Shown: positions 8,645 to 17,811 of the stretch, in pieces
How positions within the stretch are numbered: the first letter of the stretch is position 1
Layout: each line of letters begins with the position of its first letter
Origin: Alteraurantiacibacter aquimixticola
GTDB taxonomy: Bacteria > Pseudomonadota > Alphaproteobacteria > Sphingomonadales > Sphingomonadaceae
DNA length: 64,000 bases
NCBI RefSeq assembly: GCF_004965515.1
Contig: NZ_SSHH01000002.1
Location: 1 to 64,000, forward strand
Direction: 5' to 3'
Made by a program: the position numbers and the translations under genes
The notes under the pieces: model-generated
Told to the model about the DNA's origin: nothing
Databases searched by the model: none
The model's input: only the letters and a program-made list of their open reading frames with translations

Positions 8645-8677
8645 GGTTGCCATTGCAACCGCATTTTCGCTTAAGAT
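8645..8677 (+). promoter_or_regulatory. Candidate promoter/operator upstream of ilvD
   Basis: The 109-base gap before ilvD holds a perfect 6-base inverted repeat (8645-8660, GGTTGC/GCAACC with a 4-base loop). It overlaps TTGCCA at 8647, with TAAGAT at 8672. The 19-base spacing is longer than the sigma70 optimum, so this is weak. The hairpin followed by a T-rich stretch could equally be a terminator for the preceding gene. Confidence 0.25.
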
Positions 8678-8735
8678 AGCTGCGCGCTTGGTCTAGGGGC
8701 GCAAGCAGATACATAGTCATACCCACGGAGCCGAC

Positions 8736-10601
8736 ATGCCCGCCTATCGTTCCAGAACCACTACCCACGGCCGCAACATGGCCGGCGCGCGCGGATTGTG
8801 GCGCGCCACGGGCATGAAGGACGAGGATTTCGGCAAGCCGATCATCGCCGTGGTCAACAGCTTCACCCAGTTCGTGCCGGGCCATGTCCACCTGAAGGAC
8901 CTTGGCCAGTTGGTCGCGCGCGAGGTTGAGGCGGCAGGCGGCGTCGCCAAGGAATTCAACACCATTGCGGTGGATGACGGTATCGCCATGGGCCATGACG
9001 GCATGCTCTACTCGCTGCCGAGCCGCGACCTGATCGCCGACAGCGTCGAGTATATGGTCAACGCCCATTGCGCCGATGCGATGGTCTGCATCTCCAATTG
9101 CGACAAGATTACGCCGGGCATGCTGATGGCCGCGATGCGGCTGAACATTCCGGTCGTCTTCGTTTCCGGCGGGCCCATGGAAGCGGGCAAGGTCGTGCTC
9201 GATGGCGAGGAAAGGGCGCTCGACCTCGTCGATGCCATGGTCGCCGCCGCCGATGATCGCATTTCGGACGAGGATGTCGCCGCGATCGAACGCTCTGCCT
9301 GCCCCACCTGCGGATCGTGCAGCGGCATGTTCACCGCGAATTCGATGAATTGCCTGACCGAGGCTCTGGGCCTCTCGCTCCCCGGCAACGGCTCGCAGCT
9401 AGCGACCCATGCCGACCGCAAGGGCCTGTTCGAACGCGCCGGTCGCCTCGTCGTGACGCTGGCGAAGCGCTATTACGAGGAGGACGATGACAGCGTCCTC
9501 CCGCGCAAGATCGCCAGCTTCGAAGCTTTCGAGAACGCGATGAGCCTCGATATCGCGATGGGCGGATCGACGAACACCGTGCTCCACCTGCTCGCCGCAG
9601 CGAATGAGGCGGGGGTCGAGTTCACCATGGAGGATATCGACCGACTGAGCCGCAAGGTGCCGTGCCTTTCCAAGGTCGCGCCCGCGAAGGCCGACGTACA
9701 TATGGAGGACGTCCACCGCGCAGGCGGGATCATGGCGATCCTCGGCGAGCTCGACCGTGCAGGCCTGCTCCACACTGCGCTTCCCACCGTGCACAGCCCG
9801 ACTATGGGCGATGCGCTGGCGGACTGGGACATCACGCTCACCAACAATCCCAAGGTGCAGGAATTCTTCAAGGCCGCGCCGGGCGGCGTGCCGACGCAGA
9901 CCGCCTTCAGCCAGTCGCGCCGCTGGGATGAGCTCGACCGCGACCGGCAGAACGGCGTGATCCGCAGCAAGGAACATGCCTTCAGCCAGGACGGCGGCCT
10001 TGCCGTTCTCTACGGCAATATCGCCCGCGATGGCTGCATCGTAAAGACTGCGGGCGTGGATGAGAGCATCCTGAAATTCTCCGGCCCGGCCAAGGTCTAT
10101 GAGAGCCAGGACGCTGCCGTCACCGCCATCCTCACCGACCAGGTGAAGGCGGGCGACGTCGTCGTTATCCGCTATGAAGGTCCGCGCGGTGGGCCGGGCA
10201 TGCAGGAAATGCTCTACCCGACCAGCTACCTCAAATCGAAGGGCCTGGGCGCGGCTTGCGCCCTGCTGACTGACGGGCGCTTCTCCGGCGGCACGTCGGG
10301 CCTCTCGATCGGCCATGTCTCGCCCGAAGCGGCGGAAGGCGGGGATATCGCGCTGGTCGAGGAAGGCGACATGATCGAGATCGACATCCCCGGCCGCACG
10401 ATCAACCTCGCGGTCTCCGATGCCGAGCTGGCATCCCGTCGCGAGGCGATGGAGGCGAAAGGCGAAGCCGCCTGGACCCCGGCGCAGGAGCGGCCGCGCA
10501 AGGTTTCGCCCGCATTGCAGGCCTATGCCGCGATGACCACCAGTGCTGCGAAAGGCGCCGTGCGAGACGTTTCGCAGATCAAGCCCAATCGCAATGGCTG
10601 A
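8736..10601 (+). CDS. ilvD: Dihydroxy-acid dehydratase
   Basis: A 621-residue enzyme of branched-chain amino acid and pantothenate synthesis; it dehydrates 2,3-dihydroxy-isovalerate and 2,3-dihydroxy-3-methylvalerate to the keto acids. Iron-sulfur ligands are visible in [10 protein letters not shown] and [17 protein letters not shown], and the C-terminal signature [18 protein letters not shown] is intact. ATG 8736 follows CGGAGCC. It heads a compact unit with the lipoprotein, nnr and the rRNA methyltransferase, all overlapping. Confidence 0.97.
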   Translation: MPAYRSRTTTHGRNMAGARGLWRATGMKDEDFGKPIIAVVNSFTQFVPGHVHLKDLGQLVAREVEAAGGVAKEFNTIAVDDGIAMGHDGMLYSLPSRDLIADSVEYMVNAHCADAMVCISNCDKITPGMLMAAMRLNIPVVFVSGGPMEAGKVVLDGEERALDLVDAMVAAADDRISDEDVAAIERSACPTCGSCSGMFTANSMNCLTEALGLSLPGNGSQLATHADRKGLFERAGRLVVTLAKRYYEEDDDSVLPRKIASFEAFENAMSLDIAMGGSTNTVLHLLAAANEAGVEFTMEDIDRLSRKVPCLSKVAPAKADVHMEDVHRAGGIMAILGELDRAGLLHTALPTVHSPTMGDALADWDITLTNNPKVQEFFKAAPGGVPTQTAFSQSRRWDELDRDRQNGVIRSKEHAFSQDGGLAVLYGNIARDGCIVKTAGVDESILKFSGPAKVYESQDAAVTAILTDQVKAGDVVVIRYEGPRGGPGMQEMLYPTSYLKSKGLGAACALLTDGRFSGGTSGLSIGHVSPEAAEGGDIALVEEGDMIEIDIPGRTINLAVSDAELASRREAMEAKGEAAWTPAQERPRKVSPALQAYAAMTTSAAKGAVRDVSQIKPNRNG

Positions 10602-10965
10602 CAGGCGCGCGGCGCTGGCCTTGCTGCCGCTGCTCGCCGCGTGTGGCCAGCAAGGCGGTGCGGGTGAGGGGGACGCCATGGAAGCGGGTGAACCGATTTC
10701 CTGCGCCATCTCTCCCGCCAGCAGCATGAGCATGAGCTGCCGCGTCGAGCGGGCCATAGAGGACGGCGCGCTCTTCCTCACCATCCACCACGAAAACGGC
10801 GGGTTCCGCCGCCTGCGCGTGATGGAGGACGGCAGCGGGGTCACTGCAGCCGATGGCGCGGACGATGCGCGGATTACCGTGTTCGACGGTGAAATCGAGG
10901 TGGAGCTGGGCGGCGACCACTATCTGCTCCCTGCAACGATCACGGCCACCGATGCTGTCCAATAG
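10594..10965 (+). CDS. Small predicted lipoprotein of unknown function
   Basis: A 123-residue protein with a short signal sequence and lipobox LLAAC (Cys17), so it is probably lipid-anchored in the envelope. The rest is a small beta-rich domain with an Ile-Ser-Cys / Ser-Cys-Arg cysteine pair (about residues 37 and 49). No family recognised. The ATG at 10594 overlaps the ilvD stop by eight bases and its own end overlaps the next gene by 14 bases, so it is embedded in the operon. Confidence 0.75.
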   Translation: MADRRAALALLPLLAACGQQGGAGEGDAMEAGEPISCAISPASSMSMSCRVERAIEDGALFLTIHHENGGFRRLRVMEDGSGVTAADGADDARITVFDGEIEVELGGDHYLLPATITATDAVQ

Positions 10966-12343
10966 GCAAATCCTCACCGTCGCCCAGATGCAGGCAGCCG
11001 AACAGGCGCTGATCGATGAGGGCGAGAGCGTCTCCAGCCTGATGGAGAAGGCGGGCACGGGCGCGGCCGACTGGGTGTGGCGCATGGCTGCGGGGAGGCC
11101 CGTCACCGTGCTGTGCGGCCCCGGCAATAATGGCGGCGATGGCTATGTGATTGCGCGCGTACTGACGGAACGGGGCCTGAAGGTCTCGGTCGTCGCGCCG
11201 CTCGAGCCCAAGACCGATGCCGCGCGCAAGGCTCGCGCCGCTTGGGGTGGCGAACCGGTCGAACACGCCACCGGCTCCGTTTTCGTCGATTGCCTGTTTG
11301 GCAGCGGGCTGACGCGCGGTCTTGATGAGGGGCTGGAGCACCTGCTCCTCCGCCTCGCCCGGGCGCATGACCTGCATATCGCGGTGGACCTGCCGAGCGG
11401 GATCGATGCCGATAGCGGCGAAGTGCTCAATGACGTCCTGCCAATCTATGACCTCACCATTGCGCTGGGCGCATGGAAGTTCGCCCATTGGATGATGCCG
11501 GCAATGGAAATGATGGGCGCGCGCCGGCTCGTCGATATCGGCGTCGGCGAGGATGGCGAGACGGCGAGACTGGCGCGGCGCCCGCATCTCTCTCCGCCGG
11601 AAATGGATGCACACAAATATTCGCGCGGGCTGCTGGGCGTGATCGGTGGCGTGATGCCCGGTGCCTCGCTGCTGGCGGCGCGCGCGGCAATGCATGGCGG
11701 GGCAGGCTATGTGAAGCTCTTTACCACGCATCCGGTCCCGCAGGCGCCGGCAGAGCTGGTGGTGGAGCATGAGTCGCTTTCGTCCCTGCTGGCGGATGAC
11801 CGGCTTGCTGCCATCTTGATCGGGCCGGGGCTGGGCAGGGATGCCGATGCGCATGCCAAGCTCGCCTGGACGCTCGGTTGCGACCTTCCCACCGTGTGCG
11901 ATGCCGATGCGCTGCACCTACTCGAACCGGTGATGGTGGAGGGGCGGACCGCGCCCTTGATCGTGACGCCGCATGCCGGAGAGCTGGAAGCACTGGGCAA
12001 CAATTTCGGCTCTGTCGGGCTCGACCGGATCGACCAGCTGACCGAGCTTGCCGAAGCAATCGAGGGCGTGGTGGTCGCCAAGGGACCCGATACGATGATC
12101 GATGCGCCGGGCGATCCGGTATTGATCATGCCTCCCGCGACAAGCTGGCTCAGCGCGGCAGGTACGGGCGATGTGCTGGCGGGACTGATCGGCAGCCGCC
12201 TTGCGGTCGGGTCGGACTCGCCGTCCGGTCATGCGGTGGAAGCGTGCTGGCTTCATGCCGAAGCGGCGCGGCTTGCCGGGCCCGCTTTTACGGCAGGTGA
12301 CCTCATTGACTATATTCCAGCAGCTTACGGCAACTTCCTGTGA
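10952..12343 (+). CDS. nnr: Bifunctional NAD(P)H-hydrate epimerase / ADP-dependent NAD(P)H-hydrate dehydratase
   Basis: A two-domain repair enzyme for hydrated NADH/NADPH. The N-terminal YjeF_N epimerase domain (about 1-200) carries VLCGPGNNGGDGYVIAR; the C-terminal ribokinase-like dehydratase domain (about 215-463) carries LIGPGLGRD, VTPHAGELEAL and SAAGTGDVLAGLIG. I take ATG 10952 because the longer upstream frame lies within the lipoprotein gene and is not conserved-looking. It overlaps the lipoprotein gene by 14 bases and the next gene by four. Confidence 0.93.
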   Translation: MLSNRQILTVAQMQAAEQALIDEGESVSSLMEKAGTGAADWVWRMAAGRPVTVLCGPGNNGGDGYVIARVLTERGLKVSVVAPLEPKTDAARKARAAWGGEPVEHATGSVFVDCLFGSGLTRGLDEGLEHLLLRLARAHDLHIAVDLPSGIDADSGEVLNDVLPIYDLTIALGAWKFAHWMMPAMEMMGARRLVDIGVGEDGETARLARRPHLSPPEMDAHKYSRGLLGVIGGVMPGASLLAARAAMHGGAGYVKLFTTHPVPQAPAELVVEHESLSSLLADDRLAAILIGPGLGRDADAHAKLAWTLGCDLPTVCDADALHLLEPVMVEGRTAPLIVTPHAGELEALGNNFGSVGLDRIDQLTELAEAIEGVVVAKGPDTMIDAPGDPVLIMPPATSWLSAAGTGDVLAGLIGSRLAVGSDSPSGHAVEACWLHAEAARLAGPAFTAGDLIDYIPAAYGNFL

Positions 12344-13539
12344 GTGAAACCGAAGAAATTATCCGCATCGCCGCCAAAGGTGACGGAGTGACCGCGACCG
12401 GCCAACATGTTCCGGGCGCCGCACCGGGCGACATGGTGGCGGATGGTCAGATCGTCACGCGTGGCCCTCACCGCGTCGAGCCTGTTTGCCGCCATTTTGA
12501 TCGTTGCGGAGGCTGCGAATTGCAGCATTGCGACGATGCAGCGCTTGCCGATTACATCTCCTCGCGCATCGCCTTTACCGCGCAATCGCAGGGCATGGAG
12601 CCGGAGGTCATGGTCCCGGTGCATCTGTCTCCGCCAAGGAGCCGCCGCCGCGCCACGCTCCACGCTATCAATGGCGGCGGGCGCGCGGTTATCGGCTTTC
12701 GCGAGGCCGGATCGCACCGCCTTGTCGACCTGCGCGAGTGTCACGTGCTTGCATCGGAGTTGTTCGCATTGGTCGAGCCGCTGCGTGCCTATCTCTCGCA
12801 CCGAAAGGACCGCTATTCGGCAGAGATCGACCTCACGCTGGCCGATCAGGGCGTGGATTGCGCGATCCGCAATATCGCCATCGAAGGGCTCGACCAGACC
12901 GAGGACCTGCTCGACTTCTGCCGCGAGCATAGCGTTGCGCGGCTCGGTCTCGACCAGGGTTATGGGCCGGAGACCTTCTGGGAGCCGGAACCGGTGACTG
13001 TCAAGCTGGGCGGTATCGCGGTTCCCTATCCCTCCGGATCCTTCCTTCAGGCGACTGCGGATGGCGAAGCCGCACTGGTCGGCGCAGTACGTGAATGGTT
13101 GGGAGACTGTAACCAGGTTGCGGATCTCTTCGCGGGGCTGGGCACCTTCGCCTTCGCGCTCGCCGGTTCGTCGCAAGTGACGGCGGTGGAAGCCGCACGC
13201 GATGCCATGCTTGCCTGCCGCACCGCCGCCTTGCGCGCCCGCGTTCCGGTCGACGCGCAGCATCGCGACCTCTTCCGCAATCCCCTAAGGCCGGAGGAGC
13301 TGGCCGCTTTCGATGGCGTGGTGATCGACCCGCCGCGTGCGGGTGCACGCTCGCAGGTTGAACAGCTGGCGAAGAGCAGTGTGCCGCGCATCGCCTATGT
13401 CAGCTGCAATCCCTCCAGCTGGGCACGCGACGGGGCGCTGCTGGTAGAGCAGGGCTACAGGCTCGCGGAAGTGCGCCCGGTGGGCCAGTTCCGCTGGTCA
13501 ACCCATGTCGAGCTGGCGAGCCTGTTCGTGAAGGGCTGA
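12340..13539 (+). CDS. RNA m5U methyltransferase, RlmD/RumA-like
   Basis: A 399-residue class I SAM RNA methyltransferase of the TrmA/RlmC/RlmD superfamily. The 4Fe-4S cysteines are visible as Cys50, Cys56 and Cys59 (CRHFDRCGGC) with a likely fourth at LRECHV. SAM motif DLFAGLGTFAFAL and the catalytic YVSCNPSSWARD are present near residues 260 and 350. The start is GTG 12340, overlapping the nnr stop (GTGA). Which rRNA or tRNA uridine it modifies cannot be told from sequence. Its last 42 bases overlap the convergent hydrolase 1 gene. Confidence 0.88.
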   Translation: MSETEEIIRIAAKGDGVTATGQHVPGAAPGDMVADGQIVTRGPHRVEPVCRHFDRCGGCELQHCDDAALADYISSRIAFTAQSQGMEPEVMVPVHLSPPRSRRRATLHAINGGGRAVIGFREAGSHRLVDLRECHVLASELFALVEPLRAYLSHRKDRYSAEIDLTLADQGVDCAIRNIAIEGLDQTEDLLDFCREHSVARLGLDQGYGPETFWEPEPVTVKLGGIAVPYPSGSFLQATADGEAALVGAVREWLGDCNQVADLFAGLGTFAFALAGSSQVTAVEAARDAMLACRTAALRARVPVDAQHRDLFRNPLRPEELAAFDGVVIDPPRAGARSQVEQLAKSSVPRIAYVSCNPSSWARDGALLVEQGYRLAEVRPVGQFRWSTHVELASLFVKG

Positions 13540-14295
13540 CAGGATTTTCTCCCGCAACCACGCACGTGCATGCGGCTCGGGAAAGGAATGGCCGGCGTTC
13601 TTGCAGACATGGCTCGCTTCCCGCAATTCGGGAAAGGCAGAGAGGAAGGCCTGTCCGGTACGGTCCTTTTCCGCGACGAGATAGTGCGTGGGAACAGGCG
13701 GGGCTGCGGTGAACCGTCGCAGCGAGCCGCATAATGATGTCGCAGCTGGGGCGGGTGACAGCGCGCTCTTCAACCCGCGCAGCAAGCCGTCGATGGAGAC
13801 TTCGCCCCGGAACAGTCGCGCCAATTCGGCGGGGTTGCGCAACTTGGACGCATAACGCGCCCGGAGAGCCTCGGGCGCATGCCCGCTATCGTTCCCGTCG
13901 AAGGTCCAGACATTGGCGAGGACCAAGGCATCGAGACCGCAACCATCGCCCAGCATCAGCGCGCTAGCCGCGTCGCAATTGCCGAAACCGACGATGCGCG
14001 CGAGATCGGGGCGGCGGTTCCGCAAGGTCGCGACGGCGGCGCGGATGTCAGGTGCGCTCCCCGTGAAACCTGCATTCTCGCCGCTGCTGTCGCCCACGCC
14101 GCGACGGTCGAAACGCAGCACGGGGTAGCCCTCGGCCGCGATCTCAGCCGCAAGATGGGCATGGCCAGAGAACGCCCCGGCACGCGTTTCATTGCCGCCC
14201 GAAACGATCAGCAGGCCCGTCTTGCCGGGCGCATCGTCGAGTGTTGCGTGGAGTTGCTCTCCCTCGCACTCGAAAACGAAGTGCTCGCGGGTCAT
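13498..14295 (-). CDS. Hydrolase 1, exosortase A system-associated (alpha/beta fold)
   Basis: A 265-residue alpha/beta hydrolase of the type found only beside exosortase A loci. The oxyanion region SGGNETRAG and RFDRRGVGDSSG are clear. The nucleophile elbow reads GFGNCDAAS, placing a cysteine (Cys107) where most relatives of the fold have serine; the acid is probably in VAEKDRTG and the histidine in NAGHSFPEP. The substrate is unknown. It is last in the minus-strand arm, overlapping hydrolase 2 by four bases. Confidence 0.88.
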   Translation of the reverse strand: MTREHFVFECEGEQLHATLDDAPGKTGLLIVSGGNETRAGAFSGHAHLAAEIAAEGYPVLRFDRRGVGDSSGENAGFTGSAPDIRAAVATLRNRRPDLARIVGFGNCDAASALMLGDGCGLDALVLANVWTFDGNDSGHAPEALRARYASKLRNPAELARLFRGEVSIDGLLRGLKSALSPAPAATSLCGSLRRFTAAPPVPTHYLVAEKDRTGQAFLSAFPELREASHVCKNAGHSFPEPHARAWLREKILSALHEQARQLDMG

Positions 14296-14960
14296 GTGGC
14301 CATCTCCGCGGCGATAAGCCTTGCAAGCGCCTCCGCCTGCGCCTGGTCATGATCGGGCTCGCTGCGCAGCCAGAGCGCGGCACCGCCGATTTCAGCCTGA
14401 CGGATGACGCGCAGGGCCTCGGGAAGGACTGCAGCGCTATCGCTCATCTGCGCGATCATGTTCGATCCGAGATTGTAGCCCGTCAGTTCTAGGCCGTCCT
14501 GCCGTCCGCTCTCGATCAGGTTGGCAGCATTCTCTTTCCGTCCACCTTCCTGCGAAGCGATCACACGGGCGCGGGTGAGGGCGCGCAAGGCAGTGTCAGG
14601 TGCAATCGGCGCATAGGCGAAACCCGGCAGGTCCGGAGCGATATGCGCCGAAGCACGGATCGTCAGCACATGCGTACAGCCGTGCTGCTCGGCAGCCAGA
14701 CGGGCAGCCTTGCGCCAGCTGTCGAGGTCCTGCTCCTCCAGCGGGGAAGGGCTTTCATTGCAGCCGGGAAGGTCGGGCAAAACGCTGGTGATCCCCGCCG
14801 CTTCCAACGCGCGTATCGTGGCGACCGTGAGATGGCGCAGCTTGTTCGCTTCGTCGAACCAAGCGGGCAGGATCAGCAATTGCGCACGCGCGCCGGGACC
14901 GGTGCAGAGGGCAAGTTCATGCTGGCCGGAAGGCGCTTGCCAAGTCCGCGGCCGGAGCAT
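14292..14960 (-). CDS. Hydrolase 2, exosortase A system-associated
   Basis: A 222-residue partner of hydrolase 1, recognised by its neighbours and the N-terminal pattern (ILPAWFDEANKLRH; LPDLPGCNES). A canonical G-x-S-x-G elbow is not visible, the equivalent region reading TIRASAH, so it may have a different nucleophile or be non-catalytic. It starts seven bases after the acyltransferase-ACP gene and overlaps hydrolase 1 by four bases. Function is unknown in all members I know of. Confidence 0.82.
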   Translation of the reverse strand: MLRPRTWQAPSGQHELALCTGPGARAQLLILPAWFDEANKLRHLTVATIRALEAAGITSVLPDLPGCNESPSPLEEQDLDSWRKAARLAAEQHGCTHVLTIRASAHIAPDLPGFAYAPIAPDTALRALTRARVIASQEGGRKENAANLIESGRQDGLELTGYNLGSNMIAQMSDSAAVLPEALRVIRQAEIGGAALWLRSEPDHDQAQAEALARLIAAEMAT

Positions 14961-14967
14961 GGCGCGG

Positions 14968-15264
14968 TCAGTCTCCCTCGCGCTTGGCGGTCACGAAGGC
15001 GAGCAGCGCGCCGAAAGTCTCCAGCATTTCGCCGTCCACCTCGTCATCCTCGATCAATATGCCGAGCCGATCTTCCACCTCGGTCAGCAGGCCCGCGACC
15101 GCCATGGAATCGAGTTCCGGCAGGTGGCCGAACAGGCCGGTATCGGCGTCGAACTCGGCGACCCGCTCTGCATCGAGGCCGAGGACGTCCTGCAGCACCT
15201 GGCGCAGAACCAGTTCGGTATCGATATCGTCTTCATCGCGAATTGCAGGCAGGTTTTCGGCCAT
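14968..15264 (-). CDS. Possible free acyl carrier protein from an internal start
   Basis: Inside the fused frame, an in-frame ATG at 15264 is preceded at four to nine bases by GGGGAG, a near-ideal ribosome site. Starting here gives a 98-residue ACP with the LDSM phosphopantetheine site and normal ACP length. The sequence therefore supports production of both a tethered and a free ACP, but expression is not shown. Confidence 0.45.
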   Translation of the reverse strand: MAENLPAIRDEDDIDTELVLRQVLQDVLGLDAERVAEFDADTGLFGHLPELDSMAVAGLLTEVEDRLGILIEDDEVDGEMLETFGALLAFVTAKREGD

Positions 15265-16263
15265 AAGCTCCCCGTTTGGGGCGCCATTACGCTGCTGGGC
15301 CGGGTGAAACAAGCGTTTCGCCCGCCATTTGGCGAGCATGGGCCAGTTGCGCGCCTCACCCGGACGCAGGAAGGTGACCTGCCAGCGCGGGCGCGCCAGT
15401 TCCATCCAGTCTGCCTTGTAAGGATCATCGCCGGTGCCGAAATCGACCAGCGAAACGCGATTGCGGTCGATCACCTGCTCCAGCAGCGCCGCTGTAAGAA
15501 CGGTGCCGGGCGAGAGCGGCTTTGCGCTTTCGCGATGCGCCAGCTTGTGGATGTAGGCGGTGCCGTCCTCCACCGTCCAGAATTGCGCTGCGACGGGCTC
15601 CCCCTCGGCGTGGGCAATGCCGAGGAGGTAGTGCCCCGCCTTGCTCTGCCACTGGGCAAAGGCGCGCAGCAGGGCGGGGTCTCCCTCCTCGCCCTTCCAG
15701 CTCTCGGCATAGATCGCCTCATAGGTGGCCCAATCGGCCGGATCGAACTGGCGGTTGAGCGTGATTTCAATCTTCTTCGCCTTGCGACGCAAGGTAGTGC
15801 GCAACGGGCCCGGGCGGGAGGCGAGGTAATCCCCGTAGCTGCGTCCGCCGATATCGAGAACATGGTTGGTATCGCAAATCTCGGCCTTGGCGGCCCAGCC
15901 CGCATCGCGGAAGGCGGTCATCATGTCCTCGTCAGGCTCCTCCGCCAGCTTGCCCAGCGTGATCCGGTGGGTGCGGGAGGAAAGATCGTCCGCAAGGGCC
16001 TGCCACATCGCCCGTGATGGCTTGCCGGAAACCAGCGGCGACCAGGTGAAGGCATACCAGTTGGTAAGCGCGGTCAGCCCGTCTGCACCTTGGGCAAGGG
16101 GGAGGCAGATGGCACCGTGATCGTCGCGGGCGAGGGCGAGCAAGGGGCGGTGGCCCGCCTGTTCCAGCAGGGCAAACCATTCCAGCTGCGCGAACGGTCC
16201 CTGGCCGGAAAGGCCAAAGCCATTGAGATCGCTCACGCTGTCGTGATAGCTGATCGCCGCCAC
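14968..16263 (-). CDS. CelD/BcsL-type N-acyltransferase fused to an acyl carrier protein
   Basis: One open frame of 431 residues. Residues 1-325 are a GNAT acyltransferase of the CelD/BcsL (Acetyltransf_6) type, with the tell-tale LRRKAKKIEI, YAESWKG, PVAAQFW and VSLVDFGTGDDPYK motifs. Residues 334-431 are a complete acyl carrier protein with PELDSMAV, whose serine would take phosphopantetheine. These two are often separate neighbouring genes in XrtA loci. The start is GTG 16263 with GGGGACAGG upstream. The arrangement suggests that an acyl group on the ACP is handed to the attached transferase. Confidence 0.85.
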   Translation of the reverse strand: MAAISYHDSVSDLNGFGLSGQGPFAQLEWFALLEQAGHRPLLALARDDHGAICLPLAQGADGLTALTNWYAFTWSPLVSGKPSRAMWQALADDLSSRTHRITLGKLAEEPDEDMMTAFRDAGWAAKAEICDTNHVLDIGGRSYGDYLASRPGPLRTTLRRKAKKIEITLNRQFDPADWATYEAIYAESWKGEEGDPALLRAFAQWQSKAGHYLLGIAHAEGEPVAAQFWTVEDGTAYIHKLAHRESAKPLSPGTVLTAALLEQVIDRNRVSLVDFGTGDDPYKADWMELARPRWQVTFLRPGEARNWPMLAKWRAKRLFHPAQQRNGAPNGELMAENLPAIRDEDDIDTELVLRQVLQDVLGLDAERVAEFDADTGLFGHLPELDSMAVAGLLTEVEDRLGILIEDDEVDGEMLETFGALLAFVTAKREGD

Positions 16264-16287
16264 TTCCTGTCCCCATCCTGGAGCAGC
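16264..16287. promoter_or_regulatory. 24-base divergent gap between the two arms of the XrtA locus
   Basis: Only 24 bases separate the GTG of the acyltransferase-ACP gene from the ATG of the acyl-CoA ligase gene. Both ribosome sites (GGGGACAGG minus strand, GGAG plus strand) fit in it, but promoters cannot, so any divergent promoters must lie inside the opposite coding region, or the transcripts start further away. Confidence 0.5.
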
Positions 16288-17811
16288 ATGCCCCCTTCAC
16301 CCGATCCCGTGCCGCGGCCTCTCGACCATCTCGCATCATGCGGGAGCGACGGGGATAGAGCGCTTGTTCTTCGCGGGCAAAGCTTAAGCTGGAATGACTT
16401 ACGCAATCGTGTCGCGCTGCTCGCCGCATGGCTGGCGGAGCTGGCGCCGGAGAAGGGCGCGCGCATCGCCAGCTGGTGCGCCAAGGGGGAACTGACTTGC
16501 CTGATGCCGCTCGCCGCAGCGCGAGCGGGCGTCGTGCATGTGCCGATCAACCCGCTGCTGAAGCATGCGCAGGTGAACCATATCCTCCACGACAGCGGCG
16601 CCAGCGTGCTGATCGCGACCGAGGCGCGGGTGAAGAGCCTCGAGCCGGGAGATGTGCCTGAAACCTGCCAAGTACTGGGCGAGGGCGAGGCTTGGGCAGC
16701 GGCCGAGGCCCTTGGCGGCTCGCTACCGCCTTCGGAGGCCGACCCGCAGGACCTTGTCGCCATTCTCTATACCAGCGGCTCCACAGGCAGGCCCAAGGGC
16801 GTCATGCTCAGCCATGCCAATCTGTGGCTCGGCGCGGTCAGCGTGGCGTATTATCTTGGGATGGAGAGCGACGATGTGACGCTGGCCGTCCTGCCGCTCA
16901 GCTTCGATTACGGCCAGAACCAGCTGCTTTCGACCTGGTATGCGGGCGGATGCGTTGTGCCGCTCGACTATCTGACGCCGCGCGATGTGATCAAGGCTTG
17001 CGCGCGCGAGCAGATCACCACGTTGGCGGCCGTCCCGCCGCTGTGGGTCCAACTGGTCGAGCAGGAATGGCCAGAGGAAGCTGTCGCAGCAATGCGACGA
17101 TTGACCAATAGCGGTGGCGCACTGACCACCGATCTGGTGCGAGGTTTGCGGTCCATCTTCCCGCAATCCCGTCTTTTTCAGATGTACGGTCTGACCGAAG
17201 CTTTCCGTTCCACCTATCTCGATCCCACGCTGGTGGACAGCCATCCGACCTCCATGGGCAAGGCCATTCCCTTCGCCGAAATCCTCGTGATCGACGACGG
17301 TGGCGAGCTTGCCGATCCGGGTGAGGAAGGCGAACTAGTCCATTGCGGCCCGCTGGTCGCGCAAGGCTATTGGCAGGACGCGGAACGGACGGCGGAGCGG
17401 TTTCGCCCCGCGCCCGCCATGTCCTCTTACGGCGGAACCGCCGTCTGGTCGGGCGACAGGGTTTGCCGCGACGAGGAAGGCCTGCTCTATTTTGTCGGGC
17501 GCAGGGATGCCATGATCAAGACGGCGGGAAACCGGATCAGCCCGCAGGAACTGGAGGAAGCCGCCATCGCCAGCGGATTTGCCGAGGAAGCCGTGGCTAT
17601 CGGCGTGCCGGATGACAGGCTGGGTCATGCGATCCACCTGGTTCTGCGCGGATCGGGCGACGAGGAAGGCCTGCGAAAAGCCTTGAGAAGCGAATTGCCC
17701 AATTTCATGCAGCCCTCGGTCATCCGCTGGATGGAGGCCATGCCGCTCAACCCCAATGGCAAGATCGATCGCGCGCTTCTGGCTCGCACGGAGCGGGAGA
17801 GCGTGGCATGA
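16288..17811 (+). CDS. Acyl-CoA ligase (AMP-forming), exosortase A system-associated
   Basis: A 507-residue member of the ANL superfamily. Motifs are in order: AILYTSGSTGRPKG (P-loop), YGLTEAFRSTY, WSGDRVC, KTAGNRISPQE and the catalytic lysine in LNPNGKIDR. It activates a carboxylic acid as an acyl-adenylate and loads CoA or, given the neighbouring ACP, a phosphopantetheine carrier. I use ATG 16288 behind GGAG; the upstream open frame is antisense to the acyltransferase gene. Its stop overlaps the decarboxylase start by four bases. Confidence 0.92.
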   Translation: MPPSPDPVPRPLDHLASCGSDGDRALVLRGQSLSWNDLRNRVALLAAWLAELAPEKGARIASWCAKGELTCLMPLAAARAGVVHVPINPLLKHAQVNHILHDSGASVLIATEARVKSLEPGDVPETCQVLGEGEAWAAAEALGGSLPPSEADPQDLVAILYTSGSTGRPKGVMLSHANLWLGAVSVAYYLGMESDDVTLAVLPLSFDYGQNQLLSTWYAGGCVVPLDYLTPRDVIKACAREQITTLAAVPPLWVQLVEQEWPEEAVAAMRRLTNSGGALTTDLVRGLRSIFPQSRLFQMYGLTEAFRSTYLDPTLVDSHPTSMGKAIPFAEILVIDDGGELADPGEEGELVHCGPLVAQGYWQDAERTAERFRPAPAMSSYGGTAVWSGDRVCRDEEGLLYFVGRRDAMIKTAGNRISPQELEEAAIASGFAEEAVAIGVPDDRLGHAIHLVLRGSGDEEGLRKALRSELPNFMQPSVIRWMEAMPLNPNGKIDRALLARTERESVA

